Shown here: piece by piece, positions 1-6,910 of the stretch
How positions within the stretch are numbered: position 1 is the first letter of the stretch
Layout of the letters: each line of letters starts with the position of its first letter
DNA from: Hydrogenophilales bacterium
GTDB taxonomy: Bacteria; Pseudomonadota; Gammaproteobacteria; Burkholderiales; Thiobacillaceae
Direction of reading: 5' to 3'
Assembly (NCBI GenBank): GCA_011391655.1
Contig: JAABQE010000279.1
Location: forward strand, 1 to 16,452
DNA: 16,452 bases
Made by a program: the position numbers and the translations under genes
Notes under the pieces: model-generated
What the model saw: the letters and a program-made list of their open reading frames with translations, nothing else
What the model was told of the DNA's origin: nothing
Database searches by the model: none

Positions 1-794
1 AAGCCGCGCTGGTGCGTGAACTGCAGGAGGAACTGGGGATCGTCGTCAACCCGTCCTGCCGCTGGATCACCCGGATATTCGAGTATCCGCACGCCACGGT
101 GCGGCTGAACTTTTTTCGCATATTCGACTGGCAGGGCGAACCGCACCCGCATGAGGGGCAGGTTTTTTCCTGGCAGCAGCCCGACGCCGTGAGCGTCACT
201 CCCCTGCTACCCGCCAACCATCCCATCCTGAAGGCGCTGTCGCTGCCACCGCTGCTGGGGATTTCGCATGCGGAATCGCTCGGCGTCGACACTTTTCTGG
301 CGCGGCTGGATGTGGCGCTGCACAACGGTATGCGGCTGATTCAGCTGCGCGACAAGACGCTGCCCGATGACGCGCGTCTGGCGCTTGCCCGCGAAACCGT
401 ACGGCGCGCACGCCGCTATGGCGCGCGCGTGCTGGTCAACGGCAGTCTGGAACTGGCGCGTGCAGCAGAGGCGGACGGCGTGCATCTCGACTCATCCGCC
501 GCCGCCAGGCTGACCGCGCGCCCCGATTGCGAATGGGTGGGCGTGTCGTGCCACGATGCCACTGAACTCGCGCACGCCGCCGCCATCGGCGCTGACTTTG
601 CCCTGTTGTCGCCGGTATTGCCCACGCTCACCCATCCGGGGGCAGCCACGTTGGGCTGGGAGACGTTTTCTGCCCTCGCCGCCGCCAGTGCGATTCCGGT
701 CTATGGCCTGGGCGGCCTCGAGCGCGCCGATGTGGCGCTCGCGCAATCGCACGGCGCACACGGCGTCGCATTATTGCGGGGGGCGTGGACATGA
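1..794 (+). CDS. Nudix hydrolase / ThiE-like fusion protein, 5' end cut off by window
   Basis: The reading frame is open from the window edge (first full codon at base 3) to TGA at 792-794. The first visible residues, AALVRELQEELGI, are the second half of a Nudix box (REUxEExGU), so roughly the first 50-60 residues lie outside the window. After the Nudix domain, from about visible residue 85, comes a TIM-barrel domain like thiamin phosphate synthase: QLRDK, an LVN strand, ADGVHL, GVSCH, LLSPVLPT and a glycine-rich PVYGLGG phosphate-binding segment. In this known fusion family the Nudix half is usually called MutT-like (8-oxo-dGTP cleaning), while the role of the ThiE-like half is uncertain. 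No other thiamin gene is nearby. The stop codon overlaps the start of the next gene (ATGA), so the two are probably co-translated. Family is confident; substrate is not. Confidence 0.88.
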   Translation, partial: AALVRELQEELGIVVNPSCRWITRIFEYPHATVRLNFFRIFDWQGEPHPHEGQVFSWQQPDAVSVTPLLPANHPILKALSLPPLLGISHAESLGVDTFLARLDVALHNGMRLIQLRDKTLPDDARLALARETVRRARRYGARVLVNGSLELARAAEADGVHLDSSAAARLTARPDCEWVGVSCHDATELAHAAAIGADFALLSPVLPTLTHPGAATLGWETFSALAAASAIPVYGLGGLERADVALAQSHGAHGVALLRGAWT

Positions 795-1303
795 AAAGGG
801 TACTGCGCCAAGACCGCCCGCAGGGCGAGCACCCTGAAGGGCATAAACGTCTGGCGGCGTACTCCTTGCGGGTATGGGTGCCGCTGCTGCTGGTGGCCGC
901 GCTGATAGCGGTTGCCGTGGCCGGCTATTGGCTCAAGCGCCCGGCCGGGGCCATCGCGGTGCCCTGCGCTGACCCGCTCGCTGGCTGCACCTTCATTCAT
1001 CGCAGCGCGCCAGCCAGCGTGCGCTTTTCAATGCAGCCCATCGCACTGGAAGCGTTCGAGCTCCGTGTCACGGCACCCAATGCGCGAAAAATAAGCGCGG
1101 AATTCCAGATGCTGCGCATGGACATGGGATTTAACCGCTACGACCTGCACCCCGATAAACCCGGCGAATCGGGCAAATCCGGTCAATCCGGTCAATTTAC
1201 TGCGCACATCACCTTGCCGGTTTGTGTCAGCGGGCAGCACGACTGGATGCTATACCTTGATATCGATGGCATTCGCTACGCGCTACCCTTTAGTACCCGG
1301 TAA
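791..1303 (+). CDS. Small membrane-anchored protein of unknown function (FixH/YtkA-like features)
   Basis: This 170-residue protein starts at the ATG that overlaps the upstream stop as ATGA; a GTG two codons earlier is possible but less likely. A charged N-terminus (about 1-24) is followed by one membrane segment (about 27-48) and an exported domain. Visible features are a Cys pair in CADPLAGC (C59, C66), a motif FQMLRMDMGFNRY (about 105-117), a Gly/Ser-rich linker made of 9-bp repeats (about 124-135), and a final LPVCVSGQHDW segment with C145. Methionine-rich strands and the short beta-rich layout behind a single anchor recall FixH/YtkA-type periplasmic domains, some of which are linked to copper or oxidase assembly. 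That is a weak structural guess, and no such genes are seen nearby. Best treated as a conserved-looking hypothetical protein facing the periplasm. Confidence 0.75.
   Translation: MKRVLRQDRPQGEHPEGHKRLAAYSLRVWVPLLLVAALIAVAVAGYWLKRPAGAIAVPCADPLAGCTFIHRSAPASVRFSMQPIALEAFELRVTAPNARKISAEFQMLRMDMGFNRYDLHPDKPGESGKSGQSGQFTAHITLPVCVSGQHDWMLYLDIDGIRYALPFSTR
1160..1195 (+). repeat. In-frame 9-bp tandem repeat, four degenerate units
   Basis: Four consecutive 9-bp units encode PGE, SGK, SGQ, SGQ. The last two units (1178-1186 and 1187-1195) are identical (tccggtcaa); the first two are diverged copies. They form a flexible linker inside the membrane-anchored protein at 791-1303. Copy number change would lengthen or shorten the linker by three residues without breaking the frame. 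Confidence 0.7.
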
Positions 1304-1310
1304 AATGGGC

Positions 1311-1345
1311 CGTTCACACGTTCGTCACAATACAAAACATATAAT
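1311..1345 (+). promoter_or_regulatory. Candidate phoU promoter with PHO-box-like repeat
   Basis: A perfect -10 hexamer TATAAT lies at 1340-1345, 27 bp before the phoU start. No good -35 hexamer exists at the normal spacing. Instead, two related 7-mers, CGTTCAC (1311-1317) and TCGTCAC (1322-1328), are offset by exactly 11 bp and end 11 bp upstream of the -10. PHO boxes (CTGTCAT repeats with an 11-bp period) are known to replace the -35 at this position. Each half matches only about 4 of 7 consensus bases, so the -10 is well supported and PhoB control is tentative. Confidence 0.45.
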
Positions 1346-1372
1346 CCAAGACGGATTTCTGGAGAAATGAAC

Positions 1373-2077
1373 ATGATGCTGTCTGAACACACCTACAAGC
1401 AGTTTGACGCCGAGCTGGAAGCCGTGCGCGCCAGCGTGCTGAAAATGGGGGGTCTGGTCGAAGAGCAAATCACCAATGCAGTCGAAGCACTCCTCTCCGG
1501 CGACATGGAACTGGCCGGGCAGGTGGATGCCAACGACCATAATGTCAACGCACTGGAAGTGGCCATAGACGAGGACTGCACCCACATCATCGCGCGCCGC
1601 CAACCCACCGCGTCGGATCTGCGCATGGTGATGATGATTGTTAAAACCATCACCGATCTCGAGCGCATCGGCGACGAAGCGGCCAAAATCGCGCGCATGG
1701 CCAAACTCATTCACCAGTCCGAACGCCTCAGCCTGCCGCGCTTTCGCGAAGTGAAATACATGGCCGATCTGGTGCTCGACATGCTGCGCAAGGCACTCGA
1801 TGCCTTTGCCCGGCTGGACGCGACCAAGGCCGTGGAAATCGCGCGCCAGGATCAGGCGGTGGATGAAGAGTTCACGCTCAACCTGCGCCACCTCATCACG
1901 TTCATGATGGAAGATCCGCGCACCATTTCGGTGTTCATCGACATCCTGTTCATCACCAAGGCGATTGAGCGCATGGGCGACCACGCCAAGAACATGTCGG
2001 AATACGTGGTCTACATGGTCAAGGGCAAGGACGTGCGCCACACCACGCTGGAAGAGATCGAAAAAGAAGTGCTGTAA
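1373..2077 (+). CDS. phoU: PhoU phosphate signalling protein
   Basis: PhoU is a cytoplasmic helical protein that dampens PhoR/PhoB signalling through the PstSCAB phosphate transporter. This copy has 234 residues, normal for the family, with the two repeated three-helix bundles. Each carries the metal-site motif in its usual place: ERIGDEAAKIARM (about 97-109) and ERMGDHAKNMSEYV (about 199-212). I chose ATG 1373 because GGAGA at 1361-1365 sits 7 bases before it; an in-frame ATG at 1367 is almost on top of the ribosome site, and ATG 1376 is a third option. No pst, phoB or phoR gene adjoins it, so it is a detached monocistronic copy with its own promoter and terminator. The neighbouring convergent operon carries Trk potassium genes, but no direct link is visible. 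Confidence 0.95.
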   Translation: MMLSEHTYKQFDAELEAVRASVLKMGGLVEEQITNAVEALLSGDMELAGQVDANDHNVNALEVAIDEDCTHIIARRQPTASDLRMVMMIVKTITDLERIGDEAAKIARMAKLIHQSERLSLPRFREVKYMADLVLDMLRKALDAFARLDATKAVEIARQDQAVDEEFTLNLRHLITFMMEDPRTISVFIDILFITKAIERMGDHAKNMSEYVVYMVKGKDVRHTTLEEIEKEVL

Positions 2078-2096
2078 GCGCAGCTTCAAGCAAACG

Positions 2097-2126
2097 AAAA
2101 ACGGGCTCCTGCAGGAGCCCGTTTTT
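2097..2126. terminator. Bidirectional rho-independent terminator
   Basis: A perfect 30-bp palindrome: an 11-bp GC-rich arm (ACGGGCTCCTG) meets its exact complement at 2112, flanked by four A on the left and a run of five T on the right. It therefore reads as stem plus U-tract on both strands. It lies 20 bases after the phoU stop and 38 bases after the yggX stop, ending both convergent units. Confidence 0.92.
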
Positions 2127-2164
2127 ATTAAATGATGCTCTGTTTAAGCATCAATACCCACGCA

Positions 2165-2440
2165 CTACTTGCTGGGCGGCACGTAGCCATTCGCGGAATC
2201 CGCTTTGCCGTCGCCAAAGAAGTGGCGCTCCATCTGTTCCATCAAATAGCTGCGTGCGCTGGGATCAGCCAGGTTGAGGCGGTTTTCGTTGATCAGCATG
2301 GTCTGCTGGCGCTGCCAGCCGCTCCACGCCTCTTTCGACACATTTTCAAAAATCCGTTTACCGAGATCGCCAGGAATCGGCTGAAACGCCAGCCCTTCGG
2401 CCTCGCGACCCAATTTCACACACTTCACCATGCGGGACAT
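2165..2440 (-). CDS. yggX: YggX, probable Fe(II)-trafficking / oxidative damage protection protein
   Basis: This 91-residue protein matches the YggX family over its full length (E. coli has 91). Visible marks are MSRMVKC with the conserved Cys7, [37 protein letters not shown] and a C-terminal GYVP. YggX is a small cytoplasmic protein thought to handle iron and protect iron-sulfur clusters from oxidants. A good ribosome site (GGAGCAGTAA before ATG) supports the start. It follows the TPR gene by 18 bases and is the last gene of the long minus-strand run, ending before the shared terminator. Confidence 0.95.
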   Translation of the reverse strand: MSRMVKCVKLGREAEGLAFQPIPGDLGKRIFENVSKEAWSGWQRQQTMLINENRLNLADPSARSYLMEQMERHFFGDGKADSANGYVPPSK

Positions 2441-2458
2441 TTACTGCTCCTTCACTAT

Positions 2459-2797
2459 TCAATCAGGAGATTTTAACCCAAGCTGCTTTTCTATTCGTTT
2501 GGCGAACACACTCATTTCCTTTGCCGCCTGTTTGTCACCGCGCGCCTCGGCCACAGCGATGCCCTGCTGGTAGGCGGCGAGCGCCTCGCTCCAGGCTTCG
2601 ATATCGGTGAGCGCCTTGCCCAGCAGTTTCCAGGCAGCGGAATACTTCGGGTCATGTTCGACCGCACGCCGCAGGTGCCCGGCGGCCTGGGCGGCATCAC
2701 CCTGCTTGAGGTATTCGTTGCCGAGCGAAAAGCGCAACAGCGCATTGTCGCGGCCACTGGCAAGCATGGCGAGAAAGTTATCCAGTGGATCAGGCAC
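2459..2797 (-). CDS. Small TPR-repeat protein
   Basis: A 112-residue protein with two tetratricopeptide repeats, about residues 19-52 (ALLRFSLGNEYLKQGD, then AAGHLRRAVEHDP) and 53-86 (SAAWKLLGKALTDIEAWSEAL), then a charged C-terminal helix. There is no signal peptide or membrane segment, so it should be cytoplasmic and act as a protein-binding scaffold; the partner is unknown. The GTG start overlaps the end of trkH by 8 bases and has GGGAG seven bases upstream within trkH, so translation is likely coupled. Its place between trkH and yggX does not define a function. Confidence 0.85.
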   Translation of the reverse strand: MPDPLDNFLAMLASGRDNALLRFSLGNEYLKQGDAAQAAGHLRRAVEHDPKYSAAWKLLGKALTDIEAWSEALAAYQQGIAVAEARGDKQAAKEMSVFAKRIEKQLGLKSPD

Positions 2798-4247
2798 GCC
2801 AGAACTCCCGGGTAAAGATGACCAGAACGGTCAGCAGTTCCAATCGGCCCAACAGCATGGCGATGGTGCAGATCCAGGTCTGGAAGTCCGTCAGCACGGC
2901 GTAGGTCGTGGCGGGCCCCACCTGATTCAGCCCCGGCCCGGTGTTGTTGATCGAGGCGACCACCGCGGTAAACGCGGTGATGAACTCCAGCCCGCTGGCG
3001 GTCATGAGCAGCGTCATGGCAACGATGGCGAACACATAGAGGAAAGCAAAGGCCAGCACGGCATAGATGACATTGTTGGGCACGGTCGTGCCCCCCAATT
3101 TGATTGGCAGTTGGGCTGCGGGGTGGATCAGGCGCGTCAATTCGCGTCGCCCTTGCCGGAACAGGAGCTGGGCGCGCACCATTTTCATGCCGCCGCCGGT
3201 ACTCCCGGAGCAGGAGGCAAAACTGGACAGAAACAACATCCACAGCGGCGCAAACATCGGCCACAGGTTGAAATCGGTGTTGGCAAACCCGGTCGAGGTG
3301 GCGATCGAAACGGTGTTGAACAGGGAGAAGCGCAGCGCCTGAAAAAAGTCCGGATACACGCGCAGGGCGGTCAGATAGATGGCAATCATGAGCACGCTGC
3401 CAAGGGTGATCGACAGAAACCAGCGCACCTCGGGATCGAGCCGATAGGCTGTCACGGCACGTTGTCGCCACGCCAGAAAATGGGTGGAGAAATTGATCCC
3501 GGCCACCAGCATAAAAAAAACCGTCACGCCTTCGATGGCAGGCGAGTTCCAGTAACCGAAGCTGGCGTCATGCGAGGAAAACCCGCCCAGCCCCATCGTG
3601 GTAAAAGAGTGTATGACAGCGTCGAATGGCGTCATGCCTGCCAGCCAGAACGAGAGGCCGCACGCAATCGTGATGCTGACATAAATTAGATACAGCCCCT
3701 TGGCGGTTTCGGTAATGCGCGGGGTGAGCTTGGTGTCTTTCATCGGCCCCGGCGTTTCGGCCTTGTAGATCTGCATGCCGCCAACGCCCAGCAGCGGCAG
3801 GATGGCCACCGCCAGCACGATCAAGCCCATGCCGCCGAACCAGACCAGCAGGCCACGCCACAGATTGATCGACATGGGCAGCGTGTCGAGTCCGGACAGG
3901 ATCGTGGCGCCTGTCGTGGTGATGCCGGATACCGTTTCGAAATAGGCATCGGTAAACGAGAGCTCCGGCATATAGAGCAACAGGGGCAAGGTGGCGAAGG
4001 CGGGCAGGCTGGTCCACGCCAGCACCACCAGCAGGAAGCCATCGCGCGTTTGCAATTCACGCTGCGCCTTGTGGGTGAACAGCCAGGTGAGCACACCGGC
4101 CGCAAAGGTGATGAGAATCGCCTCGTCGTAGGCGCGCTGCGCGCCATCATTCTTTATCCAGGACAGGGAGAGCGGCAGCAGAAAGGTGGCCGAGAACAGC
4201 ATGACCACCTTGGACAACACATTCAGAACCGGGGCAATGCGGGACAT
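2790..4247 (-). CDS. trkH: TrkH potassium uptake channel subunit
   Basis: TrkH is the membrane pore of the Trk K+ uptake system. This 485-residue copy is full length and shows the four pore-loop repeats with their selectivity-filter glycines: TTTGATI (G113), TTMGLGGF (G219), TSTGFANTD (G320) and NNTGPGL (G437). The family segment CSGSTGGGMKMVR is at about 346-358, and about ten hydrophobic segments are spread over the chain. Its ATG shares one base with the trkA stop (TGATG), which points to coupled synthesis of regulator and pore. The end overlaps the TPR gene. Confidence 0.97.
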   Translation of the reverse strand: MSRIAPVLNVLSKVVMLFSATFLLPLSLSWIKNDGAQRAYDEAILITFAAGVLTWLFTHKAQRELQTRDGFLLVVLAWTSLPAFATLPLLLYMPELSFTDAYFETVSGITTTGATILSGLDTLPMSINLWRGLLVWFGGMGLIVLAVAILPLLGVGGMQIYKAETPGPMKDTKLTPRITETAKGLYLIYVSITIACGLSFWLAGMTPFDAVIHSFTTMGLGGFSSHDASFGYWNSPAIEGVTVFFMLVAGINFSTHFLAWRQRAVTAYRLDPEVRWFLSITLGSVLMIAIYLTALRVYPDFFQALRFSLFNTVSIATSTGFANTDFNLWPMFAPLWMLFLSSFASCSGSTGGGMKMVRAQLLFRQGRRELTRLIHPAAQLPIKLGGTTVPNNVIYAVLAFAFLYVFAIVAMTLLMTASGLEFITAFTAVVASINNTGPGLNQVGPATTYAVLTDFQTWICTIAMLLGRLELLTVLVIFTREFWRA

Positions 4248-5620
4248 CAGAAGAAACCGAAACCGACCTGGAAGAGTTTTTCCACTTTGGGAATGATGCG
4301 CTTGTTGAGTGCGAACAGGATGAGGTGGTCTTCCGCCTCGATCAGGGTGTCATGGTGGGCGATGATGACGTCGTTATTGCGGATGATCGCAGCGATCGTC
4401 GCGCCCTCGGGCAGGTCGACTTCGCCAATCCGCCGCCCCACCACGCGGGAGGTTTTGACATCGCCATGGACCACCACTTCCAGCACTTCGGCCGCGCCGC
4501 GCCGCAGCGAATGCACCGCCACCATGTCACCGCGGCGGATTTTGGACAGCAAGGGGCCGACCGTGGCCTGCGCCGGTGAGATGGCGATGTCGATTTCACC
4601 GCCCTGCACCAGATCGACATAGGCCGAACGATTGATCAGCGCGATCACGCGGTGCGCGCCCATGCGCTTGGCCAGCAGCGCGGACATGATGTTGTCTTCG
4701 TCATCGTTGGTCAGGGCGCAGAACACATCCATGGCGGCGATGTTTTCCTGTTCCAGCAGATCCTCGTCGGTCGCGTCACCTTGCAGTACCAGCGTGTGAT
4801 GAAGCTGTTCGGCCAGCAGGTTGCTGACCGTCTTGTTATGGTCAATCACTTTAACGTCGTAATTGCTTTCGATCCCCGCTGCCAGCCGTCGCCCGATATT
4901 GCCGCCGCCGGCAATCATGACCCTTTTGACGGGGCGCTCCATGCGGCGCAACTCACGCAAAACCAGGGGAATATCCGCTTTGCGCGCCAGGAAGAACACT
5001 TCGTCACCCGGCTCGATCACGGTGATGCCCTTGGGCACAATGCCACGATCGCGTCGGTAAATGGCCGGAATGCGGCATTCCAGATTCGGCATGTGGCGCT
5101 TGATGTCCTGCAACTCGTGGCCCACCAGCGGTCCGCCGTGATAGGCGCGCACCGCGACCAGGCGCACCTTGCCTTCGGCAAAGTCGAGCACCTGCAGGGC
5201 TTCAGGGTGTTCGATCAGCCGCCGCAGGGTGTCGGTTACTTCCTGCTCGGGGCTGATGATGTCATCGACGCCGAAATGCTCGGCCAGAAAACCGGCTTCC
5301 ATGCCGAGAAAATCGCTCGAACGGATCCGTGCGATGCGGGTAGGCACATTGAACAGGGTCGACGCAATGCGGCATGCCACCAGATTGGTTTCATCGCTTT
5401 GCGTGACGGCAACCAGCATGTCGGCATCTTCGGCGCCAGCCTGCTGCAGGACCGAGGGATGTGCCGCATGGCCGCGCACCGTGCGCAGGTCGAAGCGGTC
5501 CTGCAGGATCGCCAGCCGGGCTGAATCGAGGTCAACGACTGTGATGTCATTTTTTTCGGCAACCAGGCTTTCCGCCAGATTGCCGCCCACTTGGCCTGCA
5601 CCGAGAATGATAATTTTCAT
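4247..5620 (-). CDS. trkA: TrkA, NAD-binding regulatory subunit of Trk potassium uptake
   Basis: TrkA is a peripheral cytoplasmic protein whose RCK domains bind nucleotides and gate TrkH. The 457-residue protein has the usual two RCK halves: a Rossmann motif GAGQVG (7-12) with D30 at the end of strand two, and a second GGGNIG (238-243) with D260. Each half is followed by a TrkA-C domain (about 140-220 and 370-450). AGGATC about 6 bases before the ATG supports the start. It begins 15 bases after ntrX and is immediately followed by trkH. Confidence 0.97.
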   Translation of the reverse strand: MKIIILGAGQVGGNLAESLVAEKNDITVVDLDSARLAILQDRFDLRTVRGHAAHPSVLQQAGAEDADMLVAVTQSDETNLVACRIASTLFNVPTRIARIRSSDFLGMEAGFLAEHFGVDDIISPEQEVTDTLRRLIEHPEALQVLDFAEGKVRLVAVRAYHGGPLVGHELQDIKRHMPNLECRIPAIYRRDRGIVPKGITVIEPGDEVFFLARKADIPLVLRELRRMERPVKRVMIAGGGNIGRRLAAGIESNYDVKVIDHNKTVSNLLAEQLHHTLVLQGDATDEDLLEQENIAAMDVFCALTNDDEDNIMSALLAKRMGAHRVIALINRSAYVDLVQGGEIDIAISPAQATVGPLLSKIRRGDMVAVHSLRRGAAEVLEVVVHGDVKTSRVVGRRIGEVDLPEGATIAAIIRNNDVIIAHHDTLIEAEDHLILFALNKRIIPKVEKLFQVGFGFF

Positions 5621-5635
5621 GCGCCGATCCTGAAT

Positions 5636-6910
5636 TTACAGATTTTCGTCCAGGCGTCGCCCGTGCCGGATATTGAGCTGCTTGAGTTTGCGGTAGAGAT
5701 GGGTGCGTTCCAGCCCGGCACGGTCGGCCACGCGCGTCATGCTGCCGCCCTCTTTCTGGATCAGGTACTCAAAATACATCCGCTCAAAGGCATCGCGCGC
5801 TTCGCGCAACGGCGTATCCAGCGGGATGCCATGCGCAACGGCAGGTGCCAGTTGTTTCATGGGCGCAAGCACCCGGTTGACGTCGGTGGCGTCGATTTCG
5901 GTCGACAAGGCGGTAACCGCCAGCGTGCGCACCACATTGCTGAGCTGCGGCAAGTTGCCGGGCCAGTCAAAATGGCGCAGTTGATTCAGCGCGGGCGTAG
6001 CCAGCCGCCGCATCGGGCAGACGCCCGCTTCCACCAGTTGCGTCAGCATGAAGTTGGCAATATCGGGGACGTCTTCCCGATGCTCGCGCAGGGGCGGCAC
6101 GTGAATGACAAGACTGGATAAACGATAAAACAGGCGACTGTCGAATTCGCCTTCCGCGACCATGATGTCCAGACTGCGACTGCTGGCGCACACCAGTCGT
6201 GCGCCGCTGCCCTCGATCCGGTCGAGCAGCAGCGCCAGGCCTTTTTGCTCCAGCTTCGCCAGTTCGCAAACGTCGGACAGATAGAGCGTGCCATTGCCAA
6301 GCGTGCTGGCAAAACTCAAGGGGTCGGATAGCAGCCGTGCGTGGTCCTTGATTTCGATCCACGGGCTGGCGGGCTGATGCAGAAAATGGGCGCAGATTTC
6401 AAAGCCGCTGCCATGCTCACCCGACAGCAAAACCGGCGCAGTATTGCCGCCAATTTGCGTGAGCCGCTTTTTTAGTTCAAGGATCATGGGGCTGCGACCG
6501 AGCGCGGTCAGATCCATGCCAGGTGCGCGCCGGGGCGGGGTCACCCCGCGTTTGATGGCCTTGTTCACGCTGTCGATCAGCTTGGCCAGCGACACCGGTT
6601 TTTCCAGAAAATCGGTGGCGCCAAGCTTGGTGGCCTCAACGGCGGTATCGATGGTGCCATGGCCCGACATCATCACCACCGGCATGGTGAGCTGACCGTT
6701 GCTCGCCCATTCTTTCAGCAGAGTGACCCCGTCCGTGTCGGGCATCCAGATATCGAGCAGCACCAGGTCCGGCCGGCGCTGCGCGCGGAACGCCCGCGCG
6801 GCCTCGGCATTTTCTGCCAGATGCACGTCGTAGCCTTCATCCGTGAGGATTTCCGACAACAACTCACGAATCCCCACTTCGTCGTCAACGACAAGGATAT
6901 GCCCGCTCAC
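5636..6910 (-). CDS. ntrX: NtrX-like response regulator with a degenerate AAA+ domain
   Basis: 424 residues. The N-terminal receiver looks functional: acidic pair D9/D10, phospho-acceptor D53 (LLDIWMPDTDG), S82 and K104 (FLEKPV). The C-terminus has a Fis-type helix-turn-helix (about 390-412, MTRVADRAGLERTHLYRKL). The middle is recognisable as a sigma-54 activator AAA+ domain (FDSRLFYRL with R259/R263, PPLREHREDVPDIA, WPGNLPQLSN) but is broken for ATP use. The Walker A region reads GEHGSGFE, with F170 where the lysine belongs. The Walker B region reads NGTLYLSD instead of GGTLFLDE. The stretch between them is short and has no GAFTGA loop. I infer a phosphorylation-controlled DNA-binding regulator that cannot remodel sigma-54 polymerase. 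The GTG start overlaps the ntrY stop by four bases (GTGA). Pairing with NtrY is clear from context. Confidence 0.9.
   Translation of the reverse strand: MSGHILVVDDEVGIRELLSEILTDEGYDVHLAENAEAARAFRAQRRPDLVLLDIWMPDTDGVTLLKEWASNGQLTMPVVMMSGHGTIDTAVEATKLGATDFLEKPVSLAKLIDSVNKAIKRGVTPPRRAPGMDLTALGRSPMILELKKRLTQIGGNTAPVLLSGEHGSGFEICAHFLHQPASPWIEIKDHARLLSDPLSFASTLGNGTLYLSDVCELAKLEQKGLALLLDRIEGSGARLVCASSRSLDIMVAEGEFDSRLFYRLSSLVIHVPPLREHREDVPDIANFMLTQLVEAGVCPMRRLATPALNQLRHFDWPGNLPQLSNVVRTLAVTALSTEIDATDVNRVLAPMKQLAPAVAHGIPLDTPLREARDAFERMYFEYLIQKEGGSMTRVADRAGLERTHLYRKLKQLNIRHGRRLDENL

Noticed and set aside
2132..2476. Plus-strand open frame over yggX after the terminator
   Set aside because: Antisense to a clear YggX protein and begins just after a strong bidirectional terminator with no promoter.
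2607..3689. Open frame of 360 codons antisense to the TPR gene and trkH
   Set aside because: Opposite trkH pore motifs; product is Gly/Gln/His-rich without a domain; shadow of codon bias.
4652..5524. Open frame of 290 codons antisense to trkA
   Set aside because: Fully opposite both RCK domains of TrkA and without recognisable protein features.
5636..6910. ntrX as a pseudogene
   Set aside because: Despite the lost ATPase motifs the frame is intact over 424 codons, start and stop mesh with neighbours, and receiver and HTH residues are preserved.
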